Source of the DNA: Oligoflexia bacterium
GTDB lineage: Bacteria > Bdellovibrionota > UBA1018 > CAIPTA01
Assembly (NCBI GenBank): GCA_023954355.1
Contig: JAMLID010000008.1
Coordinates: forward strand, 46,521 to 110,520
Length of the DNA stretch: 64,000 nt
Direction: 5' to 3'
Positions 1-8,168 of the stretch are shown piece by piece. Position 1 is the stretch's first letter; every line of letters starts with the position of its first letter. The notes beneath the pieces were generated by a model. It saw nothing but the letters and a program-made list of their open reading frames with translations, was not told where the DNA came from and did not search any database. The position numbers were made by a program, and so were the translations under genes.

Positions 1-371
1 TTTGATTTACATCCAAGCCTATTTTTATCTTCAAAACTACAACTATAGCTAATTTTGTTCTGATTCGATGTTAAAATAAGAGCAGGCCCACCACAAAGGC
101 GATATTCAATTTCTGCAAAAGAAGATTTTACAACTTGATAGTCTAACTCTTCTTTTGGGCCTTTTTTTGTAGCGAATTGTATTTTTATTTTTTTTCCAGA
201 ATAGTAGCGGTCGGGGTCAAGGTTTACAAACTTTACTCTTATAAGATCATGGTCATATAAAAATAAACGAACTGGCTCTATGTTTTTATTATCCGACTTA
301 CAATAGTAAACTTCTTGATGAGCTAGGCTGGGGATAGAAAATAAAAATAGTGTAATGATAATTAGCTTCAT
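1..371 (-). CDS. Exported hypothetical protein, truncated by the window edge
   Basis: An open frame runs without a stop from an ATG at 371 to the left edge, so the C-terminus is missing. The first 18 residues are a clear Sec signal peptide (MKLIIITLFLFSIPSLA, then HQE), so the protein is predicted to be exported. The mature part has several cysteines (for example VYYCKS, RLCGG, YSCSF, LGCKS), suggesting disulfides in the periplasm. No family is recognised. The next gene on this strand begins upstream at 1010 with a separate start. Confidence is good that it is coding and nil for function. Confidence 0.6.
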   Translation of the reverse strand, partial: MKLIIITLFLFSIPSLAHQEVYYCKSDNKNIEPVRLFLYDHDLIRVKFVNLDPDRYYSGKKIKIQFATKKGPKEELDYQVVKSSFAEIEYRLCGGPALILTSNQNKISYSCSFEDKNRLGCKS

Positions 372-416
372 ATTCATTCAATAACATTTATGAAAACGAG
401 CGCCTATTCGCACACT

Positions 417-1010
417 TTATCTTTTTATAAAACTTGCTCTAACTACTACGCTATAGCAAATGGCCTTAATATTTCCCTTATTATGGTATGCATGCGCTTG
501 ATCCCCAGGAAAAGCTAATAAATCTCCCTCATTCACCACATACGTCTCTCCAGCCACATATACTGTTACCTGGCCTTTTTCACATACGAAGTATTCTTTG
601 GTACCTGATGTATGTGGAACACCAGGAAATCGTATATTTTTGGGAATCTCCATACGATCTATTTCTGTTCCGGGAATGGGATCAGGTAAAAGTTTATAAA
701 CAAATGCACCTTTTTTATTTTTTTTCTCTCTTTCAAATTCGCTCGCTTTTTTTAACAAACAAGTCGGTCTCGGTTGCTGTAAAAGCTCTTCGACGCTTAC
801 TTCAAGCGCGGCAGCTATTTTTGTCATATGAAAAAGCGTAGGATTTCCTAGTCCCGACTCTAAATGAGCAATCGTAGATCTTGGGATTTTAGAGAGATTT
901 GACAAGACTTGCTGGCTATAATTTCTTTTAGACCTAAGCTCTATGAGATTTTGAGCAAGCACCGAAGACAAATTAGACGATTCATAATCCATACGACAAT
1001 ATATCGTCAC
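417..1010 (-). CDS. XRE-family regulator with C-terminal cupin domain
   Basis: This is a predicted DNA-binding transcription factor of the HTH-XRE plus cupin type, a family that usually controls small-molecule metabolism or stress genes through a ligand bound in the cupin barrel. Residues about 18-75 form the helix-turn-helix (LRSKRNYSQQVLSNLSKIPR, then STIAHLESG). Residues about 115-190 form the cupin, with the typical G(X)5-HxH-like segment replaced by GVPHTSGTKEYF and a second box GDQAHAYHN. The GTG at 1010 is used here; an ATG at 992 is an alternative, and neither has a convincing ribosome site. The gene is divergent from the VOC gene at 1063, so the 52-bp gap is the probable shared control region. 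Confidence 0.85.
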   Translation of the reverse strand: MTIYCRMDYESSNLSSVLAQNLIELRSKRNYSQQVLSNLSKIPRSTIAHLESGLGNPTLFHMTKIAAALEVSVEELLQQPRPTCLLKKASEFEREKKNKKGAFVYKLLPDPIPGTEIDRMEIPKNIRFPGVPHTSGTKEYFVCEKGQVTVYVAGETYVVNEGDLLAFPGDQAHAYHNKGNIKAICYSVVVRASFIKR

Positions 1011-1062
1011 TTTAGTCGATTTAACATCTTTTTTAATTCATATTCATTAAAAAGGAGCACAA

Positions 1063-1476
1063 ATGAAAAATAAAGTATCAATCGACCATTTAAATTTAAG
1101 CGTTAAAAACTTTAAGGAGTCTTATCATTGGTACAAAAGCATTTTTGGCTTTGAATTAGTGGAAGAGGGTATAGAAGAAAATGGCCCCTGGGGGATTTTA
1201 AAAAATGGAAATTCTATGCTTTGCATTTACGAGTTTCCCAAAAGAGTTGCTATGGTAAAAGATAGTGACAATTTTCATCAGATTTTTCATTTTGGATTAA
1301 AGGTAGAAAATCGAGAATACTGGCAACACCTCTTGAAAGAAAATAATCTTAAAACGTACTACGGCAGCCCAATTCGGTACTCGCACTCACTCTCTTGGTA
1401 TATTAAAGACCCTACTGGATATATGATTGAAGTATCTTCTTGGGATGAAAATAAAATTCAATTTAATACAAATTAA
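1063..1476 (+). CDS. VOC family (glyoxalase/dioxygenase fold) protein
   Basis: This 137-residue protein has the paired beta-alpha-beta-beta-beta modules of the vicinal oxygen chelate fold: IDHLNLSVKNFKESYHWYKS at the N-terminus, HFGLKV in the middle and DPTGYMIEVSS at the end. Candidate metal ligands are H8, H84 and the terminal glutamate of MIEV. The start is well supported by AAGGAG seven bases upstream of the ATG. It is transcribed away from the XRE-cupin regulator, which makes it that regulator's most likely target. The substrate cannot be told from sequence. Confidence 0.8.
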   Translation: MKNKVSIDHLNLSVKNFKESYHWYKSIFGFELVEEGIEENGPWGILKNGNSMLCIYEFPKRVAMVKDSDNFHQIFHFGLKVENREYWQHLLKENNLKTYYGSPIRYSHSLSWYIKDPTGYMIEVSSWDENKIQFNTN

Positions 1477-1495
1477 TATAATTTATACAGTTCAG

Positions 1496-1639
1496 TCATC
1501 TACGAATAAAGATATTATCTTTTTGTTTTCTTCTTAGATCTGCTTCTTTACTAATTTTATCTAGCTCTCTTGAGAGGACATCATAGTCTAAAAGATCTAC
1601 GTACACGTTATCATTAATTAGTTTTTTTTGCTTTTTCAT
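1496..1639 (-). CDS. Small charged protein, 47 residues
   Basis: A short open frame with a good ribosome binding site (GGAG, seven bases before the ATG at 1639) encodes a very charged, Cys-free protein beginning MKKQKKLINDNVYVDLLDYD and ending NIFIRR. The middle (LSRELDKISKEADLRRKQ) should be a single amphipathic helix. No signal peptide or membrane segment is present, so it is predicted to be cytosolic. It lies alone between two plus-strand genes. The function is unknown; coding is inferred from the ribosome site and the helical, lysine-rich composition. Confidence 0.5.
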   Translation of the reverse strand: MKKQKKLINDNVYVDLLDYDVLSRELDKISKEADLRRKQKDNIFIRR

Positions 1640-1725
1640 ACAGTTCTCCATAGAAATTACATTTATGTTCATTACAAAAGTTTATAGTAAAGCTTAAAGA
1701 TTGCTTGTAACCCTTATGTATAAAT

Positions 1726-1743
1726 TGTGTAAAAAACTTCACA
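1726..1743. promoter_or_regulatory. 18-bp dyad, copy A (upstream of the ferritin-like gene)
   Basis: TGTGTAAAAAACTTCACA matches the pattern TGTGTA-N6-TnCACA shared with three other sites in the first 8.2 kb. A related half site (TATGTA) lies exactly 11 bp upstream of TGTGTA, giving an 11-bp direct repeat. It is 80 bp upstream of the start at 1823. The bound protein is unknown. Confidence 0.5.
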
Positions 1744-1822
1744 TTACTTAAATCTTCTAAAGAGGATCTATTAAAGAACTAGGCATATTCTCTGTACATC
1801 AACAAAATCGAAAGGATGTCGT

Positions 1823-2335
1823 ATGGAACAAATGCGTAATAATACAGAAAAAAATTATAGAGAACTCTATAATGATCTAGTTAGATCTGCCCCTCAAGTA
1901 GACACAGATGCGCTAAAAAATATTCTTCAAGGAGAAATCTCTGCCGTAGAAGCTTATGATGAAGCTATCAGAAAATTAAGTGATGATGAAAAAGTTACCG
2001 AAGAATATGACCTTTCCATTATTCGCCAGCACCATATTAATGCAGTAAATTTTTGGAAGCTTCATTTAGTATCTAATTCAGATGCTGAAGAAAAAAATAT
2101 AACCTCAGGGATCTGGGGTACCGTAGTTGAAATCGCCCTTCAAACGGCAAACTTCATCGGCCATACGACTCTATTAAATACTCTCAGAGACGGAGAAGTT
2201 ATGGGACTAGATCAATACCAAGAATTACTAAAGAATCCAAGCATACCCCCTCTATGCAAAACACATGTAAAAGAGACCATTATTCCAAATATTGATATGC
2301 ACATACAGAGACTCAATTTACTTATACAACAATAA
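1823..2335 (+). CDS. Ferritin-like four-helix protein, DUF2383/PA2169-type
   Basis: This 170-residue helical protein resembles the DUF2383 (PA2169) ferritin-like family, usually about 150 residues. Predicted di-metal ligands are E38 and E43 in QGEISAVEAYDEAI, H70/H71 in IIRQHHINAV, E125 in DGEVMG and H160 near the end. There is no signal peptide, so it is cytosolic. The AAAGGA ribosome site fixes the start. It is preceded by dyad copy A and followed at once by an exported protein gene, probably in the same transcript. A role in stress survival is inferred from relatives and from the nearby dps and csbD genes; enzymatic activity is not established for the family. Confidence 0.75.
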   Translation: MEQMRNNTEKNYRELYNDLVRSAPQVDTDALKNILQGEISAVEAYDEAIRKLSDDEKVTEEYDLSIIRQHHINAVNFWKLHLVSNSDAEEKNITSGIWGTVVEIALQTANFIGHTTLLNTLRDGEVMGLDQYQELLKNPSIPPLCKTHVKETIIPNIDMHIQRLNLLIQQ

Positions 2336-2363
2336 AGTATCGAAACGACAAGGAGGCCCCATC

Positions 2364-2753
2364 ATGAAAAAGTCACTATTAAAAATAATCCCAATACTAT
2401 TATTAAGTATTTTTACAACCACACCTACACTATACGCAAATGAAAGTAATGAAGTACTTATCCCGATAGAAAGAGTAGAAGTAGACCAATCAACGGCCAG
2501 CGCTGTTAGAGTATCTATTTATGGTAATTTACCAAACAGCTGTGTAGATATGAAAAATAGTAAGATATTTGAAATTTCACCTTATCTACATCAAGTTTCT
2601 ATTTTAGGTACACAATACGAAGGTGTCTGCTTGACTGTAGTGACCCCCTATAAAGATTCTTTAGATCTAGTAGGATTACCTAAGGGTGATCATAAGTTTC
2701 TTTTCTTGAGTCCTGATGGAAATTACGAAGAGAAAAACTTCACTATTTATTAA
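2364..2753 (+). CDS. Exported hypothetical protein
   Basis: The ATG at 2364 is chosen because AAGGAGG lies 10 bases upstream and because it begins a standard signal peptide (MKKSLLKIIPILLL, cleavage after TLYA). Longer in-frame starts would overlap the upstream gene and spoil the signal. The 129-residue product has two cysteines (NSCVDM and EGVCLT) that could form a disulfide, and a beta-rich mature region. It lies 28 bp after the ferritin-like gene and ends just before a strong terminator, so the two form a short operon. No family recognised. Confidence 0.7.
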   Translation: MKKSLLKIIPILLLSIFTTTPTLYANESNEVLIPIERVEVDQSTASAVRVSIYGNLPNSCVDMKNSKIFEISPYLHQVSILGTQYEGVCLTVVTPYKDSLDLVGLPKGDHKFLFLSPDGNYEEKNFTIY

Positions 2754-2777
2754 ACCATAATACTCTATTACATCTAT

Positions 2778-2808
2778 AAGCCCTTACAATCGTAAGGGCT
2801 TTTTTATT
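2778..2808 (+). terminator. Rho-independent terminator
   Basis: The arms AAGCCCTTAC and GTAAGGGCTT form a perfect 10-bp stem with a four-base loop (AATC), followed by TTTTATT. It closes the ferritin-like/exported-protein operon 25 bp after the stop codon. Confidence 0.9.
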
Positions 2809-2852
2809 GCCCCTGTTAGCAGGTAAAAAACACACACTCAAAACTGTCTAGT

Positions 2853-2870
2853 TGTGTAAAAACTTTCACA
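2853..2870. promoter_or_regulatory. 18-bp dyad, copy B
   Basis: TGTGTAAAAACTTTCACA has the same length and arms as copy A. It lies 78 bp upstream of the 45-residue gene at 2948. TCTAAAG occurs 13-15 bp beyond the dyad in both copy A and copy B, suggesting a common promoter geometry. Confidence 0.5.
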
Positions 2871-2947
2871 AAAGGAAAAACATATCTAAAGGAAGTCCCT
2901 AAGAATCTCCTCTACGATTTAAAGAAATCATTAACAAAGGAGAATAT

Positions 2948-3085
2948 ATGGAAACATACACACTTAATATCAACTATAGAGATACCAGTAACTTAAAACT
3001 AAAAGATATCTCAAAATCTGTTACAGCAATAGATGACTTTTCATGTGACGACTTAAACGATTTCTATTTTGATGAAATTTATTAG
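2948..3085 (+). CDS. Small acidic protein, 45 residues
   Basis: The ATG at 2948 is preceded by AAGGAG at ideal spacing, one of the best ribosome sites in the region. The product starts METYTLNINYRDTSNLKL, ends in a very acidic stretch (DDFSCDDLNDFYFDEIY) and has a single cysteine. No signal or membrane segment. The next gene starts 10 bp after the stop, so the two are probably translated from one message controlled by dyad copy B. Function unknown; the alternative that it is a leader peptide for the downstream gene is possible. Confidence 0.55.
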   Translation: METYTLNINYRDTSNLKLKDISKSVTAIDDFSCDDLNDFYFDEIY

Positions 3086-3095
3086 GATAAATAGA

Positions 3096-3917
3096 ATGAT
3101 TCATTCCAAGAGGGTCGTTCGTGGAGCAGTAATACTTCTGGCTGGAATTTTTGTAACTACTTTCTATGTTCATAAAAATTCACAGCCAGAAGATCAGACC
3201 TTGCCAGCAGTTTCAGTAATTATGAAAAACTGGGAACAAGACTACCAACAAGGAGTAGTACCTCCGGTGACATCTGAAGAGAATAAAAACTATGCTCCTA
3301 CTAAAACAACTCTAGACCTACTTCGAGCGGCCTCTTTATTCGCTACAGAGAAAAAAATTGCCGTAAGCGCATTATCTAAGTTTCGTAATCTTAAAAATAA
3401 TACTGTTTACACTGATCTTAAGCTTTGTCGTGATAGTATTTTAAAAAATAAACATATAGAGCCTCTTTTTTATAAAATTCCAGAAGACAAGTCTGGCGAC
3501 TTCAAACAGGCAATCGCACTATTTGAAAAAGCTATACAAAATAAAAAATTCCCTGCCGATAGCGAATCTGATTATTTACTTTTTTCAAGCTTAAAGAAAA
3601 TCAAGGATCCAAACGGGCAAGATAAAATGAATGATTCTACTTTGGAGTTTTTAAAGTCTGAAATTTTATACTCAATTGGAGACAGAAATTATGAACTTCC
3701 TGCACTGTTGGCTTATATTAATTTCATTTTTAAATTTCCAAATGATGAACTCTCATCTTTAGCGATTATGAGAGCCAATTCGCTAGTAAATAACCTATAT
3801 ACTGGGTCGTCTGGTAAAGATATACCTGAAGATTGGAACAATTTTTTACATGAAATAAATTATCTAGTTTCTAATATAGATGAAAGAAAGATTGCTGAAA
3901 GTGAATTGAATAAATAA
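3096..3917 (+). CDS. Single-pass membrane protein of unknown function
   Basis: The protein has a basic N-terminus (MIHSKRVVRG), one hydrophobic segment (about residues 9-25, AVILLAGIFVTTFYV) and a helical, lysine-rich domain predicted to face the periplasm. The start at 3096 is preferred because AGGA lies eight bases upstream; an in-frame ATG at 3072 that overlaps the preceding small gene is an alternative adding eight residues. It ends one base before the convergent histidine kinase gene. TPR-like helical pairs are suggested but not clear. No family recognised. Confidence 0.65.
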   Translation: MIHSKRVVRGAVILLAGIFVTTFYVHKNSQPEDQTLPAVSVIMKNWEQDYQQGVVPPVTSEENKNYAPTKTTLDLLRAASLFATEKKIAVSALSKFRNLKNNTVYTDLKLCRDSILKNKHIEPLFYKIPEDKSGDFKQAIALFEKAIQNKKFPADSESDYLLFSSLKKIKDPNGQDKMNDSTLEFLKSEILYSIGDRNYELPALLAYINFIFKFPNDELSSLAIMRANSLVNNLYTGSSGKDIPEDWNNFLHEINYLVSNIDERKIAESELNK

Positions 3918-3918
3918 A

Positions 3919-5796
3919 TTAAACTATCCCGCAGTGAGACTCTACAATTGCAATTAAGCGTGTTTTATTTACAGGCTTAGTAACATGATCACTAAAGCCA
4001 GACATTCTAGTTTTAAGCCTCTCTTCTTCCATGGCGTGAGCTGTAAGAGCCAATACAGGATTTGTATAATTTAATTTTCTAAGTTCTTTTAACGCTGTAT
4101 ATCCGTCAATTTCTGGCATCTGAAGATCCATAAGAATTAAATCAAATTGAGTTCCATTTTTTACTTCTTCTATAGCAGATTTTGCATCATTAAACGCTAA
4201 CACCTCAGCCCCAGCCGAACTTAAGTAAATTTGAAAAAGTCGAGCATTCTCTTTTGCATCATCAACTATCAATATCTTTCTATTCTTAAGTGTGTTTTTT
4301 GAACCAATAGATTCTGATGTATCTTTTAAATTAAATTTTCTACTTGAGATTGGTTGCTCTAGAGTGCTTATAAATTCGATTTCATCAGGAAGACTCGCTT
4401 TCATACGAAATAAAAATGTAGACCCTTTATCTACTTGACTGCTAATTAAGCGCAAATCTCCTGCAAGCAAGTTAGCAATTCTTTTTGAAAGCGCTAAACC
4501 TAATCCCGTTCCTCCATACTTTCTACTTACAGATGAATCTCCCTGGGAAAATGGCAAAAAAAGCTTCTCTTGAGCTTTTAGCTTAATTCCACAACCACTA
4601 TCTTCAATATAGGCTAATAAAGTATCGGGCCTTTCAAATTGAATTTTTACGTTAACAAACCCACTTTCTGTAAATTTAATGGCGTTACCAATGACATTAA
4701 ATAATACCTGCTTAATTCTTTTTGGGTCAGAAATAATCTTTCTTGGAATTTCATCCATCAAAGTAAACTCTAAAGATATTTCTTTTTCTTCAGCTTTTAC
4801 TTTGAGTAGAGACCACACGTCTAACAATAGCGCAGGTAAATCTAATGACACAGACTGAACCACCATTGCACCAGACTCGGCTTTAGATACCTCAAGTAGC
4901 TCATCAATCAAACCCAGAAGATGACTGGCATTTTTTAAAATAATACTTACTGCCTCATCTCTTTTTACAGAATCAATCTGTCCATCTTCTTTCAAAAGCT
5001 CAGCATACCCAAATATGGCAGTCATTGGAGTTCTTATTTCATGACTGATATTTGCGAGAAATTCCATCTTAGATCGATTTGCAGATTCTATATCTAAAAC
5101 GGCATCTACAAGTTTTGTCTGCTGTGAAATCACAGCTCCATAAAGTGGTCTAAAAACCAATAGCCAAACCAAAAACACCAGAAGAATACAAAGCGCCACA
5201 AATATATATCCCATTCTCCTAAACTTAGAGAGAGATCGATTATTGGCTTCTAACATTCTTTTACTAAGTACTCTCAAAGTGTCTGTAAGCTTTGTCTGTG
5301 CACCTTGATTCAAAAAAGAAATTTCTTGCTTAAATGCTTGAGAGCTCCACTTCCCTTCAGTAGAAAATTTTTCAGCATCATCAGCAAAATCGTTGAGACG
5401 TTTAGTTATATTAGACAATTGTATAGAATTTTTAAGTTCTTCTAGTAATAGGGGAGCTTCATTTTTTGCCCACTCATCTGCTTTTTTATTCTCTATATCT
5501 AGCGCCATAGCCAGGGAGCGGATTTCTGCTCTAATTAACATTCGTTTGCTAATTGGTATTTTGTCTTCTAACTGATCGCCGAGTACTTTAATTTGCTGAA
5601 CTAAGCTATTTTGACTTTGTGTAATATGAAAAATTTTTTGAATCGACTCTTGCGCTTGTATTTCCCATCGCTGCACTTCAAGAGCTGTAAGGCTAAAAAA
5701 TAGTACGATCAGTAACCCTGCTAAAGAAAATATAGTAAACTTTCTTTTTGTTTCCGCTATAAGATTCTGTGTCGCCTTAACTCTATCCAATGTCAA
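3919..5796 (-). CDS. Hybrid sensor histidine kinase with receiver domain
   Basis: The order is TM helix about 20-39, helical periplasmic sensor about 45-195, TM helix about 196-217, HisKA with phospho-acceptor H252 (NISHEIRTPM), HATPase with N box N367/N371, G1 DSGCGI about 399-404 and G2 YGGTGLGL, then a C-terminal receiver (about 507-620) with D557 in LILMDLQMPEIDG and K607 in VTKP. The kinase should autophosphorylate and pass phosphate to its own receiver, then to the HPt protein encoded immediately upstream, whose frame overlaps this one by 14 bases. The signal is unknown. Confidence 0.92.
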   Translation of the reverse strand: MTLDRVKATQNLIAETKRKFTIFSLAGLLIVLFFSLTALEVQRWEIQAQESIQKIFHITQSQNSLVQQIKVLGDQLEDKIPISKRMLIRAEIRSLAMALDIENKKADEWAKNEAPLLLEELKNSIQLSNITKRLNDFADDAEKFSTEGKWSSQAFKQEISFLNQGAQTKLTDTLRVLSKRMLEANNRSLSKFRRMGYIFVALCILLVFLVWLLVFRPLYGAVISQQTKLVDAVLDIESANRSKMEFLANISHEIRTPMTAIFGYAELLKEDGQIDSVKRDEAVSIILKNASHLLGLIDELLEVSKAESGAMVVQSVSLDLPALLLDVWSLLKVKAEEKEISLEFTLMDEIPRKIISDPKRIKQVLFNVIGNAIKFTESGFVNVKIQFERPDTLLAYIEDSGCGIKLKAQEKLFLPFSQGDSSVSRKYGGTGLGLALSKRIANLLAGDLRLISSQVDKGSTFLFRMKASLPDEIEFISTLEQPISSRKFNLKDTSESIGSKNTLKNRKILIVDDAKENARLFQIYLSSAGAEVLAFNDAKSAIEEVKNGTQFDLILMDLQMPEIDGYTALKELRKLNYTNPVLALTAHAMEEERLKTRMSGFSDHVTKPVNKTRLIAIVESHCGIV

Positions 5797-6103
5797 AACT
5801 CTCTTTTTTCGACTTTATATAAGTTTCAATTTTCAAAAGAACCGCTTTTGCCCTCACTAAATCTTCTGTATCGAGTAAAATATTTAATTCTTTTGCCAAA
5901 TCGGCCAAGGTTGCAAATCCATAGGGTTCAGAGTAACCAATCCACTTATGCGTTACCTTCTTAATCTGCTTGAAATCTGCTCTTTCAAAAAAAGAATGAA
6001 CTTCTTGAATTTCTTTTTCTCTATCAGTAATAAATTCTTCTACAAATATCTCTAATCCCTCGTCGGGTATTTCTCTTGAATTTTGAGCACTTACCATATC
6101 CAT
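5783..6103 (-). CDS. HPt phosphotransfer protein
   Basis: This 106-residue all-helical protein has the HPt signature: an acidic first helix (FVEEFITDREKEIQEV) and the phospho-acceptor helix KKVTHKWIGYSEPYGFATL, with H52 the candidate phosphorylated residue. The start at 6103 is chosen because AGGGGGT lies seven bases upstream; a longer in-frame start at 6157 lacks a ribosome site. It overlaps the hybrid kinase by 14 bases and is divergent from the response regulator, so it should shuttle phosphate from the kinase receiver to that regulator. The usual KG after the histidine is KW here, a small departure from consensus. Confidence 0.8.
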   Translation of the reverse strand: MDMVSAQNSREIPDEGLEIFVEEFITDREKEIQEVHSFFERADFKQIKKVTHKWIGYSEPYGFATLADLAKELNILLDTEDLVRAKAVLLKIETYIKSKKESFDIG

Positions 6104-6199
6104 ATTGCGCACCCCCTGATAGACGCTATTATTAGCAATTTTCCTAGAAAAGCTCAATGTTTTGCGTTATTTTGCCCACTAAAAGAGGCATCTAATCAT

Positions 6200-6895
6200 A
6201 TGAAAAAAGTTCTCTTAATAGAAGACAGCAAAGAAGTATTTCAAATGGTAAAACAGGGCTTAGCCGGCCTTACCGAGCTTGATTGGGTCACTAGCATTGA
6301 ATCGGCCACACACGATATACAAAAAAAATCTTACTCTTTGATATTACTAGATCTAGAGTTGCCAGATGGTAATGGAATCGATCTATGCACAAAATTACAA
6401 GAGTTAAATCCAAATTTACCTATTTTTATTCTTACAGCCAATAGTGATATCTCCAATAAGGTATTGGGATTCTCTGCTGGAGCCGAAGATTATATAACTA
6501 AGCCTTTTGAAATTTTAGAATTAAGAGCCCGAGTAGAAGCAAAGCTTAGAAAAGCTGAAATTTTGAGTGAAACATCAGATTTATTAAAGTGGACTGAACT
6601 AGAAATAGATAAAAAACGCCAAGAAGTTAAAATAAACAATGGTAACGAATTTGAAAAAATAGACCTGACCGCTTTAGAGTTTAAATTATTGCTATATTTT
6701 GCCTCTCAGCCAGGTGTAGTTATCTCTAGAGATGATGTATTAAACACCATCTGGGGTGAAAACGTGCATGTCTACTCTAGATCAGTAGACACACACGTTA
6801 GTAAGCTCAGAAAAAAACTCAAAAATCATAGTACAGTTATAGAGTCTGTGCATGGATCTGGCTATAAGTTCAATGTAACGAAAGCCCTATTGTAA
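6200..6895 (+). CDS. OmpR/PhoB-family response regulator
   Basis: Residues 1-118 form a receiver (acidic pair E8/D9, phospho-acceptor D51 in LLDLELPDG, K100 in ITKPFE) and residues about 135-230 a winged-helix DNA-binding domain (LTALEFKLLLYF, SRSVDTHVSKLRKKL, GSGYKF). The ATG at 6200 starts the receiver exactly; upstream in-frame codons run into the divergent HPt gene. As the only output regulator beside the kinase and HPt genes, it is the predicted end of the phosphorelay. Its targets are unknown; the 11-bp TGTGTA direct repeats at dyad copies A and D resemble the sites of this regulator family, which is an inference. Confidence 0.92.
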   Translation: MKKVLLIEDSKEVFQMVKQGLAGLTELDWVTSIESATHDIQKKSYSLILLDLELPDGNGIDLCTKLQELNPNLPIFILTANSDISNKVLGFSAGAEDYITKPFEILELRARVEAKLRKAEILSETSDLLKWTELEIDKKRQEVKINNGNEFEKIDLTALEFKLLLYFASQPGVVISRDDVLNTIWGENVHVYSRSVDTHVSKLRKKLKNHSTVIESVHGSGYKFNVTKALL

Positions 6896-6900
6896 TAGAA

Positions 6901-7365
6901 CTATTCTATATGAGTCCTTAACATCCATCTCATTTTTTCGTGCTTTTGAAGCAATCCAACCAAAAAGTCTTCTGTACCTGGGTCGCACTTCCACGAATCT
7001 ACGAACCCTAAACAGTCTTTTATCTGATTTTGTATATATAAATTATCTTCTGATAGCTCGTTTAGCATCCCAGTTGTTTCAGGAAACTTGCCTGGATGCT
7101 CAGTTAACTTCATTTCGGATTGTATCTCTTTAACTGAACTTAATGGTCTATAACCAATAGTTCTAATTCTTTCTGCTAGTTCATCCATAATTGAAAGCTC
7201 TTCATTGTACAACTGCTCTAAGAATGTATGTATGCTATGAAACCTAGGACCACTAACGTTCCAGTGGTAATTTAAAGTTTTTGTAAATAAGGCAAACTCA
7301 TTGGCTAAAATAGCATTCAGCGAATCAGCGATTAGCTCTTCCTTTTTATCTGTTTGCTTTTCCAT
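6901..7365 (-). CDS. dps: Dps ferritin-like DNA-protecting protein
   Basis: This is a 154-residue mini-ferritin that should oxidise and store iron and protect DNA from peroxide. The inter-subunit ferroxidase ligands are all visible: H34 in NYHWNVSG, H46 in HSIHTFLE, D61 and E65 in MDELAERI, with the family spacing of 12, 15 and 4 residues. AAAAGGAGATAAAGT precedes the ATG and fixes the start. It converges on the response regulator gene with five bases between them. Its position beside DUF1328 and csbD fits a general stress block. Confidence 0.93.
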   Translation of the reverse strand: MEKQTDKKEELIADSLNAILANEFALFTKTLNYHWNVSGPRFHSIHTFLEQLYNEELSIMDELAERIRTIGYRPLSSVKEIQSEMKLTEHPGKFPETTGMLNELSEDNLYIQNQIKDCLGFVDSWKCDPGTEDFLVGLLQKHEKMRWMLRTHIE

Positions 7366-7450
7366 ACTTTATCTCCTTTTACGTTACTAAAATAATTACA
7401 AAGACAATATTTATTAACCAGCAAAGAATTATTGTTTGCATCAATAGTTT

Positions 7451-7630
7451 CTACTTAATAAATCTGTCTCCGCCTCTAGCTAATCCAACTAAAAACGAAA
7501 CAATAAATAGAGCTAAGAAAATATAAAAACAAATTTGAGCAAATCCAGCTGATGCTGCAGCTAAACCGCCAAATCCAAAAACTGCTGCCACTAATGAGAA
7601 TACTAAAAAGAATAAAGCCCAACTTAACAT
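7451..7630 (-). CDS. DUF1328 small membrane protein (YtjA type)
   Basis: A 59-residue open frame preceded by GGAGG at ideal spacing encodes MLSWALFFLVFSLVAAVFGF, a Gly/Ala-rich turn (GGLAAASAGFAQ) and a second hydrophobic helix ending LVGLARGGDRFIK. Two TM helices, the central GFGGLAAASAG and the terminal arginine-rich tail are typical of DUF1328 proteins, which often sit with stress genes. Dyad copy C lies 90 bp upstream. The molecular role of the family is unknown. Confidence 0.85.
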   Translation of the reverse strand: MLSWALFFLVFSLVAAVFGFGGLAAASAGFAQICFYIFLALFIVSFLVGLARGGDRFIK

Positions 7631-7719
7631 ATTAACCTCCTATATAATTTTACATTTCAATCATTAAATAGAAGTTAGCAAATATTAATTAAGATATCTT
7701 GAAGGGCTAATGTAATAAA

Positions 7720-7737
7720 TGTGAATCTCTTTACACA
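7720..7737. promoter_or_regulatory. 18-bp dyad, copy C
   Basis: Read on the minus strand this is TGTGTAAAGAGATTCACA, the same 18-bp pattern as copies A and B, located 90 bp upstream of the DUF1328 start and just beyond the 3' end of the gene at 7757. As in copy A the dyad is followed by TT and an AT-rich stretch. Confidence 0.5.
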
Positions 7738-7756
7738 AATTGTTGCTAGAAGCGAT

Positions 7757-8023
7757 TTATATATCGTGATCCTTTTTATTTTTTTTCCATATATAAGCAA
7801 GAATATAAACAAGCATTTCGGTACCTACTAATATAAATAGAAAGCCACTAATATCGTACGGGCCGCCCAAGCCAAACGCGCGGCTGACATAATCCATAAT
7901 TAAAGATGCAACTATGCCGATGAAGCAAAGAGAAGCTAAAATATTTTTTTCTTCAAACGATAAAGAAAAAAAGTTTATAGCTCCAATGATAGAACCTAGT
8001 ATGATCACCCAAAAATATTCCAT
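7757..8023 (-). CDS. Small three-helix membrane protein
   Basis: The 88-residue product has three hydrophobic segments (about 4-20, 30-46 and 58-78), a Gly-rich loop between helices 2 and 3 (AFGLGGPYDISG) and a basic C-terminus (WKKNKKDHDI). Size and topology are like the GlsB/YeaQ/YmgE stress membrane proteins, but the characteristic glycine repeats are not convincing, so no family is assigned. The ribosome site is weak (GGAC). It is transcribed towards DUF1328. Confidence 0.6.
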   Translation of the reverse strand: MEYFWVIILGSIIGAINFFSLSFEEKNILASLCFIGIVASLIMDYVSRAFGLGGPYDISGFLFILVGTEMLVYILAYIWKKNKKDHDI

Positions 8024-8168
8024 CTAAAGTCCAACTATATTTTCTTCGAAAAAAAACTATCCCTATATATTTATACATTTTGCGGCATTTCCATTTCACC
8101 TTTTGAAAAGTCACTCCATGACCACAACTCAAGAATAGCGCAGAAGCGTCATTTTATATTTACCGTTT

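Noticed and set aside
488..841. Plus-strand open frame of 117 codons
   Set aside because: It lies opposite the XRE-cupin gene, has no ribosome site, and its translation is Leu/His-rich without any family pattern.
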